From: Dehalococcoidia bacterium
GTDB lineage: Bacteria > Chloroflexota > Dehalococcoidia > Plut-88900
Assembly: GCA_012270635.1 (NCBI GenBank)
Contig: JAAXHX010000245.1
Span: 1-13,120, forward strand
Length of the DNA: 13,120 bases
Reading direction: 5' to 3'
This document shows, in pieces, positions 6,354-13,034 of the stretch (its first letter is position 1; every line of letters begins with the position of its first letter). The notes beneath the pieces are model-generated. The model was given only the letters and a program-made list of their open reading frames with translations. It was not told the origin of the DNA and ran no database searches. Made by a program: the position numbers and the translations under genes.

Positions 6354-7646
6354 TCAGGGGAGGGGGCGCAGGAAGATGGACTCTTCCCGTCGGGGGCCGA
6401 CGGCGATGAGATCGATGGGGGCGCAGACGAGCTCCTGGACCCGCTCCACGTATTGTCGGGCCTGGGGCGGCAGGTCTTCAAAGCTCCTAGCTTCCCGGGT
6501 GGACGTGCGCCAACCGGGCAACTCTTCGTAGACCGGTTGACACTGGGCCAGGGCTGCGGCGCTGGCGGGTGGATCGATGAGGACGGAGCCGTTGAGCCGG
6601 TAGCCGGTGCAAATCTTCAGGGTTTCCAGCTCGTCCAGAACGTCGAGGCGGGTCAGGGCGACGGACGTGTAGCCGTTGATCATGGAGGAGTAACGACCCA
6701 GCACTGCGTCGAACCAACCGCAGCGCCGGGGACGACCGGTGGTCGTGCCATACTCCACGGCCTTTTCGCGAATGTGATTGCCCACTTCGTCATGGAGCTC
6801 CGTTGGGAAGGGGCCCGCTCCCACGCGGGTGGCGTAGCTCTTGTAGACTCCGATCACCGACCCGATCATCCCCGGGCTCAGCCCTGAACCCAAGGCCGAC
6901 CCCGCGGCCACGGGCGCGGAGGAAGTCACGAAAGGGTAGGTGCCGAAGTCGGGGTCGAGCAGGGCGCCCTGGGCGCCTTCCATGATGACCAGCGCTCCCC
7001 CCTCGGCGGCCCTGCGTACGGCGATCTCGGTCTGGCCTATGAAGGGGCGAAGCCTTTCCCCGTACTCGAAGTATTCCTTGAAGATATCTTCGGCGGACAG
7101 GGTGTCGACGCCGTAGAGTTTGCCGAGCAGAGCGTTCTTATAGCCTAGGACGTATTCCAGGCGCTCGCGGAAGGCGTCGGGGTCCAGCAGGTCTCCGACA
7201 CGGATTCCGAGTCGACCGGTCTTGTCCATGTAGGCGGGCCCGATGCCCTTCCTAGTGGTGCCTATGGCCCTCGAGCCCCTGGCCTTTTCTTCCAGCTCGT
7301 CGAGGAGCAGGTGATAGGGCATGATGAGGTGGGCGCGGTCGCTGATGAGCAGACGTTTGCCCGGTGTGAGATCGACGCCGTGGTCTTCAAGCTCTTGCAT
7401 CTCGGAGAGCAGGGCGGGGGGATGGAGGACGACGCCGTTGGCCAAAACGCAGGTGGCCTTCGGGTTGAAGACGCCCGCGGGAACCATGTGGAGCTTGAAC
7501 TCGCCGTAGGCGTTCATCACGGTGTGCCCGGCATTGTTGCCGCCACCGTACCTGACTATGAAGTCGGCGTTCTCGGATAGGAGGTCTACGATCTTGCCTT
7601 TGCCTTCGTCGCCCCATTGAGCGCCGACGATTGCTGCTATTGGCAC
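6354..7646 (-). CDS. purA: Adenylosuccinate synthetase
   Basis: PurA couples GTP hydrolysis to joining IMP and aspartate, the first committed step to AMP. The 430-residue length is normal. The N-terminal GTP/IMP loop is GAQWGDEGKGK (8-18, with Asp13), followed by YGGGNNAGHTV (33-43, with His41), the conserved GTTRKGIGPAYMDK (129-142), MEGAQGALLD (222-231), GTYPFVTSS (235-243), GVYKSYATRVGAGPFPTEL (266-284) and EYGTTTGRPRRCGWFD (298-313). The start is GTG at 7646-7644, with AAAGGA on the minus strand about 6 bases upstream. The gene converges on dapA and diverges from the NEW3/ABC operon. An extended -10 promoter lies about 45 bases before the start. I saw nothing unusual in the active site. 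Confidence 0.97.
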   Translation of the reverse strand: MPIAAIVGAQWGDEGKGKIVDLLSENADFIVRYGGGNNAGHTVMNAYGEFKLHMVPAGVFNPKATCVLANGVVLHPPALLSEMQELEDHGVDLTPGKRLLISDRAHLIMPYHLLLDELEEKARGSRAIGTTRKGIGPAYMDKTGRLGIRVGDLLDPDAFRERLEYVLGYKNALLGKLYGVDTLSAEDIFKEYFEYGERLRPFIGQTEIAVRRAAEGGALVIMEGAQGALLDPDFGTYPFVTSSAPVAAGSALGSGLSPGMIGSVIGVYKSYATRVGAGPFPTELHDEVGNHIREKAVEYGTTTGRPRRCGWFDAVLGRYSSMINGYTSVALTRLDVLDELETLKICTGYRLNGSVLIDPPASAAALAQCQPVYEELPGWRTSTREARSFEDLPPQARQYVERVQELVCAPIDLIAVGPRREESIFLRPLP

Positions 7647-7689
7647 CTTGGGTCCTTTCCAACTCGGTCTAGGGTCTGGGCCGTCGGGG

Positions 7690-7698
7690 AGTATAACA
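7690..7698 (-). promoter_or_regulatory. Extended -10 promoter for purA
   Basis: On the minus strand the sequence reads TGTTATACT, a TGn extended -10 followed by TATACT (7695-7690). The expected -35 position is G-rich and does not match consensus, which fits an extended -10 promoter. Transcription would start near 7683, leaving about 37 bases before the GTG start at 7646. Confidence 0.55.
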
Positions 7699-7782
7699 CG
7701 GCGTGCGCCCGCCCCCCACCCCGAGGAAAGGTTGGCGATTCCCGAAACCTCGTTCCTCGCGCGGGAGGGCTAGGACAATGGG

Positions 7783-7810
7783 TTGACAGGCATGGACGGC
7801 TGATTATACT
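7783..7810 (+). promoter_or_regulatory. Strong sigma-70-type promoter upstream of the NEW3/ABC operon
   Basis: A perfect TTGACA (7783-7788) is followed after 16 bases by TATACT (7805-7810). The predicted start near 7817 lies about 214 bases before the first large gene on this strand, so the promoter implies a long leader or a separate small RNA. Confidence 0.7.
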
Positions 7811-7833
7811 CAATGCAGACCGCAACGAAAGGC

Positions 7834-7933
7834 CGCTCTCGAAGCCAAAGATTCATAGTCGGGCGCTTCTTCATCACGAAATCACCAGACTCCGCAACTT
7901 ATTGCGCCCGAAAACGTTATATGGTCGGGAGCG
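7834..7933 (+). other. Possible structured leader RNA
   Basis: Two nested inverted repeats lie in the predicted leader. The outer pair is CGCTCTCG (7834-7841) with CGGGAGCG (7926-7933), 8 pairs with one G-U. The inner pair is TCGGGCGC (7859-7866) with GCGCCCGA (7904-7911), 8 perfect pairs. I do not recognise a known riboswitch or T-box. Repeats of this size can arise by chance in GC-rich DNA, so this is tentative. Confidence 0.25.
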
Positions 7934-8002
7934 TCGGCGAACCGTGCAAATAAAAAACTTGAAGAATAGTTCGGATGCCGTGGGTGGTCGGGGGAGGTTT
8001 TG

Positions 8003-8041
8003 ATGGACGGCGTCTCAGCAGGGAGGAACCATGCTCGCTAG
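8003..8041 (+). CDS. 12-codon upstream ORF overlapping the NEW3 gene start
   Basis: ATG at 8003 opens a 12-codon frame (MDGVSAGRNHAR) that ends with TAG at 8039-8041, 8 bases past the first base of the NEW3 gene start codon, in a different frame. It has a good ribosome site: GGAGG at 7993-7997 with a 5-base spacer. The peptide resembles nothing I know. If translated, it most likely serves to couple or tune translation of the downstream gene by termination and reinitiation. It could also be a chance ORF. Confidence 0.3.
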   Translation: MDGVSAGRNHAR

Positions 8042-9257
8042 GTTTCTGTTTACATCAGTCTTGCTAATTATCCTCGCGCTAGCGCTGGCACTGCCTTCTG
8101 CAGTGTTGGCCCAGGACGAAGAAGAGGAGGAGCCGTGCGCCCCCGGGGTGGTCAGCATGGAGCCCCCGGCAACCGGCATCAGCCTGGAGGCGATAACGAC
8201 CACGGCCAACCTCGACACCCTGCTGTGCAACGGCACTAACCGGACAACGCTGGTGAACCTGGAGGCTACCGGAATGCCGGAGGGCTGGACGGCAAAGTTC
8301 AGGCCGAGGGTCGGGAGCTTCCTGATAACGAGCATAGAGCTGGACCCCGGCCAGAGGGAGGACCTTCAGTTGAGGATCCGGGGCCCGAGAGATCAGAGCG
8401 CCGCTGACTTCACCCTGACCTTGCGGGCTACCTCGGGGGCGGGCCAGGCGCTGGTGGAGAAGACGCTGAGGGTGCATCGGGTGGCGGGAGACCCCGAGGA
8501 CCCGGGCGAGATCACCGTAACGGCCAGCTACCCGTTCCTGAGCGGCCCGACGTCCACCCTGTTCGAGTTCGAGCTGGCGGTGGTGAACAATACCCCGGAA
8601 GACGTATCCCTCAACCTGGGGGCGCTGTTCCCGCAGGGATGGAGGGTACAGTTCCTCCCGGCCTTCGGGGCGGAGCGCTTGATAACCAACGTGAGCATAG
8701 TTACCCAGCTCAACCAGCGCATAAAGGTGCGGGTGTCGCCCCCGGCCTTGGCGGCGGCGGGAGACTATCCCATCGTAGTGCGCCTGGCGGATGAAGAGGA
8801 GACCTACGTGCGGGAGGTCCCGCTGCAGGTGACCCTGACGGGGACCTTTGACGTGTTCATGACCACGCCGGACGGCAGGCTCAACGTGAACGCCGAAGCG
8901 GGCAGCGCCCAGGCGGCGACGGTGCAGTTGGTAAACACCGGCACCGCCGACATTGAGAACCTCGGGCTGCTGGCGGACACCCCGGCCGGCTGGGACATCG
9001 AGTTCCAGACCGCCAACATCGAGTCCGTGCCGGTCAACAACCTCATCAACGTGGGCGTCGACATCACGCCCCCGGGCGACGCCGTGCCCGGCGACTACCT
9101 GATCACCCTGCGGGCGCGCAACAATGACGTTCAGGACCAGGTCTCGTTGAGGATAACCGTCGAGAAGTCCACGGTCTGGCAGTGGGTGGGCATTGGGATT
9201 CTGGTTGCGGTGCTGATAGCCCTGGTTGGAATGTTCGTGCGGCTAGGCAGGCGATGA
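8031..9257 (+). CDS. Secreted, membrane-anchored NEW3-repeat protein of an ABC exporter operon
   Basis: The 408-residue product has an N-terminal signal peptide (hydrophobic 5-24, likely cleavage after VLA at 25-27) and an acidic linker (DEEEEE, 29-34). The outside region appears to hold three Ig-like repeats (about 40-150, 160-270 and 280-378). Repeats carry the NEW3 hallmark PxGW plus a hydrophobic strand (MPEGWTAKF 82-90, FPQGWRVQF 200-208, TPAGWDIEF 317-325), and the last two also carry a GDYxIxxR motif (244-251, 354-361). One C-terminal helix (about 383-403) ends in RLGRR, so the bulk should face outside with a short cytoplasmic tail. It resembles the uncharacterised COG1470 type found beside ABC-2 transporters. 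ATG 8031 has GGAGG 4 bases upstream. Its stop overlaps the ATPase start (ATGA). A role as an extracytoplasmic partner or substrate receptor of the exporter is inference. C36 and C66 could form a disulfide. Confidence 0.85.
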   Translation: MLARFLFTSVLLIILALALALPSAVLAQDEEEEEPCAPGVVSMEPPATGISLEAITTTANLDTLLCNGTNRTTLVNLEATGMPEGWTAKFRPRVGSFLITSIELDPGQREDLQLRIRGPRDQSAADFTLTLRATSGAGQALVEKTLRVHRVAGDPEDPGEITVTASYPFLSGPTSTLFEFELAVVNNTPEDVSLNLGALFPQGWRVQFLPAFGAERLITNVSIVTQLNQRIKVRVSPPALAAAGDYPIVVRLADEEETYVREVPLQVTLTGTFDVFMTTPDGRLNVNAEAGSAQAATVQLVNTGTADIENLGLLADTPAGWDIEFQTANIESVPVNNLINVGVDITPPGDAVPGDYLITLRARNNDVQDQVSLRITVEKSTVWQWVGIGILVAVLIALVGMFVRLGRR

Positions 9258-10183
9258 GCGGACCGATAATAGAGGCCCAGGGCCTGACCAAGAGATACGG
9301 CAGCTTCACCGCCGTGGGCAACCTAGACCTTCGGCTGGAAGAGGGTGAGGTGTTCGGCTTTCTCGGGCCCAACGGGTCCGGGAAGAGCACGACGATCCTG
9401 ATGCTCCTGGGCCTGACGGAGCCGACGGAGGGCTGGGCGCGGGTATCGGGGTTCGACCCGACGCGCAACCCCCTGGCCGTGAAGAGGATCATCGGATACC
9501 TGCCGGAGTCGATAGGGTTCTACAACGACCTGAGCGGCCGGGAGAACCTGCAGTACACGGCTCGGCTGAACGGAATGCCGCGGGAGGACAGCGACCTGCG
9601 GATAGAGGACTTGCTGTCGCAGGTCGAACTTGCAGCGGCAACGGACCAGCCGGTGGGCCAGTACTCCAGGGGGATGCGGCAGCGTCTCGGGCTGGCCGAC
9701 GTGCTCCTGAAGCAGCCCCAGCTGGTGATATTGGACGACCCGACGCTGGGCCTGGACCCGGCAGGGGTTAACTGGCTCCTCCAACTGATCAAGGAGATGA
9801 GCAGGGACCAGGGTATTACGGTGTTCATATCCTCTCACCGGCTCCACGAGGTGCAGAGAATCTGCCACCGTGTCGGGATAATGTCCCACGGCGAGATGGT
9901 GCTGGAGGGGCCGGTCGACGAGCTGGTGTCCCGGCAGGATGAGGGGTATCAGATGGACCTGGAAGTCAGCGATGCGACTCCCGCTCTCATGGAGGCCCTG
10001 AGAGGGCTACCCAGCGTGGAGAGGTGCGAGGCTTTGGGGGATACGATCACCATCTCGTCTAAGGAGCAGGTCCGGGGAGAAGCGCTGTCGGTGGTGCTGG
10101 GGCAGGGGGTGGAGTTGTTGCAAATGCAGGCCCGCAACCGGAGCCTGGAAGAGATCTACTTGAGGTATTTCCAGGAGGACTAG
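9254..10183 (+). CDS. ABC transporter ATP-binding protein (ABC-2/CcmA-type)
   Basis: This 309-residue cytoplasmic ATPase should power the permease encoded immediately downstream. Visible motifs are the A-loop region (KRYGSFTAV, 13-21), Walker A GPNGSGKST (38-46), a Q-loop of the form GYLPES (81-86), signature YSRGMRQRLG (137-146), Walker B LVILDDPTLGLDP (157-169) and H-loop ISSHRLHE (192-199, His195). Asp162 occupies the position where most ABC ATPases have the catalytic Glu. A C-terminal extension of about 80 residues follows the nucleotide-binding domain, as is common in ABC-2-type ATPases. I place the start at ATG 9254, which overlaps the NEW3 stop by 4 bases. Longer upstream frames run inside the NEW3 gene. 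The permease starts directly after its stop, so the three genes are translationally coupled. Confidence 0.93.
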   Translation: MSGPIIEAQGLTKRYGSFTAVGNLDLRLEEGEVFGFLGPNGSGKSTTILMLLGLTEPTEGWARVSGFDPTRNPLAVKRIIGYLPESIGFYNDLSGRENLQYTARLNGMPREDSDLRIEDLLSQVELAAATDQPVGQYSRGMRQRLGLADVLLKQPQLVILDDPTLGLDPAGVNWLLQLIKEMSRDQGITVFISSHRLHEVQRICHRVGIMSHGEMVLEGPVDELVSRQDEGYQMDLEVSDATPALMEALRGLPSVERCEALGDTITISSKEQVRGEALSVVLGQGVELLQMQARNRSLEEIYLRYFQED

Positions 10184-11104
10184 ATGAGCGCTATCTTCTG
10201 GAAGGAGATGGCCGATCACTTCGGCAGGAGGAGATTCGTATTCCTTCTGGCCCTGGTGTCCCTGGCGATAATCTGGGCATTATCGGTGATATTCGGGACG
10301 GTGGAAGAGGCGGCGAGCAGCCGCGAGGAGTTCCTGTTCCTGAAGGTGTTCGCCTCGACTAGCGATGTGCTGCCGTCCCTGCTCTTCTTCATCAGTTTCT
10401 TCGGGCCGTTGGCGGGCATCATCCTGGGATTCGACAGCATAAACAGCGAACGGTCGCAGGGCACCTTGGCCCGGGTGCTGTCCCAGCCCGTGCACCGGGA
10501 CGCGGTGTACAACGGGAAGTTCCTGGCGGGGCTGGCAACGCTCGCCGTCATTCAGGTATCGACCATATTGGCCATAGTCGGGGCGACCATGGCGTCGCTG
10601 GGCATAGTCCCGGACGGCGAGGAGATAGTCCGGCTGATAGGGTTCGCCATAGTCTCGATAGCGTACCTCGGTCTGTGGCTGGCGGTGTCCATGGCGTGCT
10701 CGATATTCTTCAGGAGCACGGTGGTCTCGGCGATGGTGGCGATAGGCCTGTGGCTGCTTTCGACCTTCTTCCTGATCCTGGTGGCGGGCGCGGTGGCGGA
10801 CTTCTTCGTCGGGGACCTGGATACGCAGGAGGCGGCCATCGATCACTTCAACATAAAGACTTGGATATCCCGCATATCTCCCTCGTTCCTGTTCTCCGAG
10901 GCTTCGGACACGCTGCTCAACCCGACGGTAAGGAGTCTTGGGGTATTGTTGCAGGACCAGGCCGCGGGCCTGCTGAGCAGCCCGATATCGGCGGTGCAGA
11001 GCCTGCGGCTGGTGTGGCCGCACATAGTGGCCATGATATCGGCCGTCGTGGTGTTCCTGGCGGTTTCATACACGAAGTTCATCCGAGAGGAAATAAGGTC
11101 GTAG
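10184..11104 (+). CDS. ABC-2-type transporter permease
   Basis: The 306-residue integral membrane protein shows about six hydrophobic segments (about 18-38, 63-83, 113-137, 150-174, 180-205 and 278-298). A cytoplasmic N-terminal elbow reads IFWKEMADHFGRRRF. Between the second and third helices is the typical ABC-2 stretch FDSINSERSQGTLARVLSQP (83-102) followed by VHRDAVYNGKF, which usually contacts the ATPase. An extracytoplasmic loop of about 70 residues separates the last two helices. The ATG directly follows the ATPase stop (TAGATG) and has AGGAGG at 10173-10178 with a 5-base spacer. It should form a homodimeric exporter channel with the upstream ATPase. The substrate is unknown. Its Ile codons are mostly ATA (19 of 28 by my count). 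Two tandem hairpins follow the stop. Confidence 0.92.
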   Translation: MSAIFWKEMADHFGRRRFVFLLALVSLAIIWALSVIFGTVEEAASSREEFLFLKVFASTSDVLPSLLFFISFFGPLAGIILGFDSINSERSQGTLARVLSQPVHRDAVYNGKFLAGLATLAVIQVSTILAIVGATMASLGIVPDGEEIVRLIGFAIVSIAYLGLWLAVSMACSIFFRSTVVSAMVAIGLWLLSTFFLILVAGAVADFFVGDLDTQEAAIDHFNIKTWISRISPSFLFSEASDTLLNPTVRSLGVLLQDQAAGLLSSPISAVQSLRLVWPHIVAMISAVVVFLAVSYTKFIREEIRS

Positions 11105-11108
11105 AGCT

Positions 11109-11134
11109 CCCGGGGAGGTCTCCTCTCCCCCGGG
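11109..11134 (+). terminator. Rho-independent-type terminator of the NEW3/ABC operon
   Basis: CCC plus GGGGAG (11109-11117) pairs with CTCCCC (11125-11130) and GGG (11132-11134), with one bulged C and a 7-base loop. The stem starts 4 bases after the permease stop and is followed by CTGTTTAG, a short T-run. Confidence 0.6.
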
Positions 11135-11149
11135 CTGTTTAGAAGAATA

Positions 11150-11180
11150 ATCGGGCGGTTGGTTCAACCAACCGCCCGAT
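11150..11180. terminator. Perfect 31-base palindrome, second and probably bidirectional terminator
   Basis: Arms ATCGGGCGGTTGGTT (11150-11164) and AACCAACCGCCCGAT (11166-11180) are perfect complements around a single C. As RNA this gives about 13 pairs with a TTCAA loop. It is followed by GCTTTCATCT on the plus strand and by ATTCTTCT on the minus strand, so it could act in either direction. It lies 16 bases after the first hairpin. Confidence 0.65.
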
Positions 11181-11202
11181 GCTTTCATCTACGACCACGT
11201 TC

Positions 11203-11231
11203 TTGTCACCGAAAGCCCCAGCCCATACAGT
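11203..11231 (+). promoter_or_regulatory. Candidate promoter for the fused ABC permease
   Basis: TTGTCA (11203-11208) and TACAGT (11226-11231) are separated by 17 bases, just after the tandem terminators. Transcription would start near 11238. The -35 is good and the -10 is weak (4 of 6). Confidence 0.45.
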
Positions 11232-11354
11232 AGCGGCAGAATCGGGTTGATGCGGATACGAGACGGGGCATTGGAATAGAGGTTGCTTGTCTTAAGGTCT
11301 GTGCGAAGCGCCGGGAATGGGCTTTGGAAGGGTGACGGGGGAGCGAGATTTCGG

Positions 11355-13034
11355 GTGGGGTGGAGGCGGTGGGAGGGAAACACGCTGCTCCTGCTCTCGC
11401 CGGTGATCCTCCTGCTGGCGATTTTCTTTGCCCTGCCCCTGGCCCGCGTGCTGGATGCCAGCTTTGGCGGCTCGGGGCCCTTCACCCTCGACCTTTATAG
11501 GAAGGCCGTCCTCGGCTCTATCGCCCAGACCTGGTGGGAAGTCACCATCGAGCAGACGGTGATCACCATGGGACTCTGCCTGCTCTTGGGGTATCCGGTG
11601 GCTTACTACCTGGCATCGAGCACGGGGCGAAGGCGGGCGCTGGTCCTGATAGCGGTGATAACGCCGCTTCTCATGCATTTCGTGGCGCAGACGTCGGTGT
11701 GGAGGTTGATACTCGGGAGGAGGGGCTGGATAAACGAGGCGCTAACCGGCACGGGAATCATCGACGATCCGCTGTCCATCCTGTTCTCCGGCATTGCGGT
11801 CGAAATCGGCCTGGTGCAGACCCTGCTCCCTTTCATGGTGGTGTGCATCTACGCGGGGATGCGCGGAATCCCGAGGGCGTACATGATGGTCGCCAACAAC
11901 CTGGGCGCCGGGCCTTTCCGAAGCTTCCTCAGGGTGTACTTGCCCATGAGCATGCCGGGCGTGTGGGCAGGGATACTGCTAGTGACAGTGCTGACCATAG
12001 GCTCCTTTGCCGCGCCGGACATTTTGGGCAACACCCAGCACAGGGGAATCGCTTCCAACCTGAGGGGCGGGGGGCAATTCAACTCCGCCCTAGCGATGGT
12101 GGCGCTGGCGGGGGTGTTGGTCCTCTACCTGGCGTTCGTGAGGTGGGTCGGGTTCAAGCCGCTGTACCAGGCGGGGGAGGCGTTGACGGGGCTGCGGGGG
12201 GAGGAGAGGGTGCGCCCCTCCAGACGGCGAACCCTGCTGGGGGTCGGAGTGGGTGTTATATGTGCCTACCTGCTGTTGCCGCCCATCACCGTGATCATAC
12301 TGTCATTCAGCCGGTCGTCCTTCGTGATCTTCCCACCCCGGGAGCTGACGTTCAGATGGTACCGAGAGTACTTCACGTCGGCGGACCCGCTGCTGGACTG
12401 GATAGGCTCGACGGTGCGCAGCATCGAGATCGGGGCGCTGGTCGCCTTGTTCTCCCTGGCGTTGGGGGGTGTCGTATCCTACGCGCTGGTGAGGGCCCGA
12501 TTGCCGGGAAAGGGGATACTTAACGGCATCATGATCTCGCCGCTGGTGGTGCCGACGGTAGTTACGGCCGGCGCCATATTTCACCTGTACTTCTACAGCA
12601 CGACGCTGCGGCACTTATTGGGCACGCTGCCGGGGATGGTGCTTCCTCACACGGTTCTGGCCCTTCCCTATGTGATCATCGTGCTTACGGCTACCCTCAG
12701 GAACATCGACCCGATTCAAGAGTGGGTGGCCCTGAGCCTGGGGGCAAACCGGTGGACGACGATACGCAGGATATTGCTGCCGCAGATGTATCCCGCGCTG
12801 GCCATCGCCGGGTTCCTGGCCTTCCTGGTGTCCTTCAACGAGGTGATAGTGGCGCTGATGCTAAAGACCCGGGACTACCACACCCTGCCGATGAACATTT
12901 GGGCGGGAAGGACCGCGGAATACGGGCCCATGATGGCTGCGGTCTCGGCGCTGGTGCTGGTCGGGGCGGCGATATTGCTGGGAGGGGCCTGGTGCGTGCG
13001 TCGGCGCATGGGCAGAGAGGTCAGCGGCCCATGA
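11355..13034 (+). CDS. Fused two-domain ABC permease, spermidine/putrescine (PotB-PotC) type
   Basis: The protein (559 residues from GTG 11355) joins two binding-protein-dependent permease halves, each with about six helices. Half one (about 10-270) has LLLLSPVILLLAIFFALPLA, FTLDLYRKA and a coupling loop at 176-203 (VANNLGAGPFRSF, then VYLPMSMPGV). Half two (about 290-550) has LTFRWYREYF and a coupling loop at 456-482 (VALSLGANRWTTIRRILLP). Both loops contain the EAA-type G...LP pattern that contacts the ATPase. The FxLxxYxxx and FRWYxxYF patterns match PotB and PotC, so polyamine or a related small solute is likely. A ferric-iron or thiamine-type importer is possible. The frame opens at TTG 11283. 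GTG 11301 and GTG 11355 are alternatives. I prefer 11355 because it removes an unusual 24-residue N-terminus and has GGGGGAG upstream, though 11 bases away. No ATPase or binding protein adjoins it. It overlaps the convergent ggt by 14 bases. Confidence 0.88.
   Translation: MGWRRWEGNTLLLLSPVILLLAIFFALPLARVLDASFGGSGPFTLDLYRKAVLGSIAQTWWEVTIEQTVITMGLCLLLGYPVAYYLASSTGRRRALVLIAVITPLLMHFVAQTSVWRLILGRRGWINEALTGTGIIDDPLSILFSGIAVEIGLVQTLLPFMVVCIYAGMRGIPRAYMMVANNLGAGPFRSFLRVYLPMSMPGVWAGILLVTVLTIGSFAAPDILGNTQHRGIASNLRGGGQFNSALAMVALAGVLVLYLAFVRWVGFKPLYQAGEALTGLRGEERVRPSRRRTLLGVGVGVICAYLLLPPITVIILSFSRSSFVIFPPRELTFRWYREYFTSADPLLDWIGSTVRSIEIGALVALFSLALGGVVSYALVRARLPGKGILNGIMISPLVVPTVVTAGAIFHLYFYSTTLRHLLGTLPGMVLPHTVLALPYVIIVLTATLRNIDPIQEWVALSLGANRWTTIRRILLPQMYPALAIAGFLAFLVSFNEVIVALMLKTRDYHTLPMNIWAGRTAEYGPMMAAVSALVLVGAAILLGGAWCVRRRMGREVSGP

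Larger units (their letters stand above)
7647..8030. other. Divergent intergenic region between purA and the NEW3/ABC operon
   Basis: This 384-base spacer holds, from left to right, the purA ribosome site and leader, the purA extended -10 element (7690-7698), a GC-rich stretch, the rightward promoter at 7783-7810, and a leader of about 210 bases. The stretch from about 7840 to 7960 is more AT-rich than the surrounding genes. I see no convincing protein gene here apart from the 12-codon ORF at 8003-8041, and no tRNA-like fold. Confidence 0.7.

Noticed and set aside
7813..7953. 46-codon frame beginning just after the TATACT of the 7783-7810 promoter
   Set aside because: Its ATG lies upstream of the predicted transcription start and has no ribosome site, so it would not be on the transcript.
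7617..8003. 128-codon frame across the purA start and the divergent spacer
   Set aside because: It overlaps the purA start on the opposite strand and both promoters. The translation shows no domain-like pattern.
7811..8030. tRNA or known riboswitch in the long leader
   Set aside because: No cloverleaf, T-loop motif or known aptamer consensus could be recognised by eye.
9182..9253. Upstream extension of the ABC ATPase frame
   Set aside because: The extra 24 codons lie inside the end of the NEW3 gene. The ATG at 9254 gives the usual N-terminus and an ATGA overlap.
11534..12523. 329-codon frame inside the fused permease gene
   Set aside because: Shadow frame rich in Gly, Arg and His with no membrane segments, whereas the permease frame has two complete permease domains.
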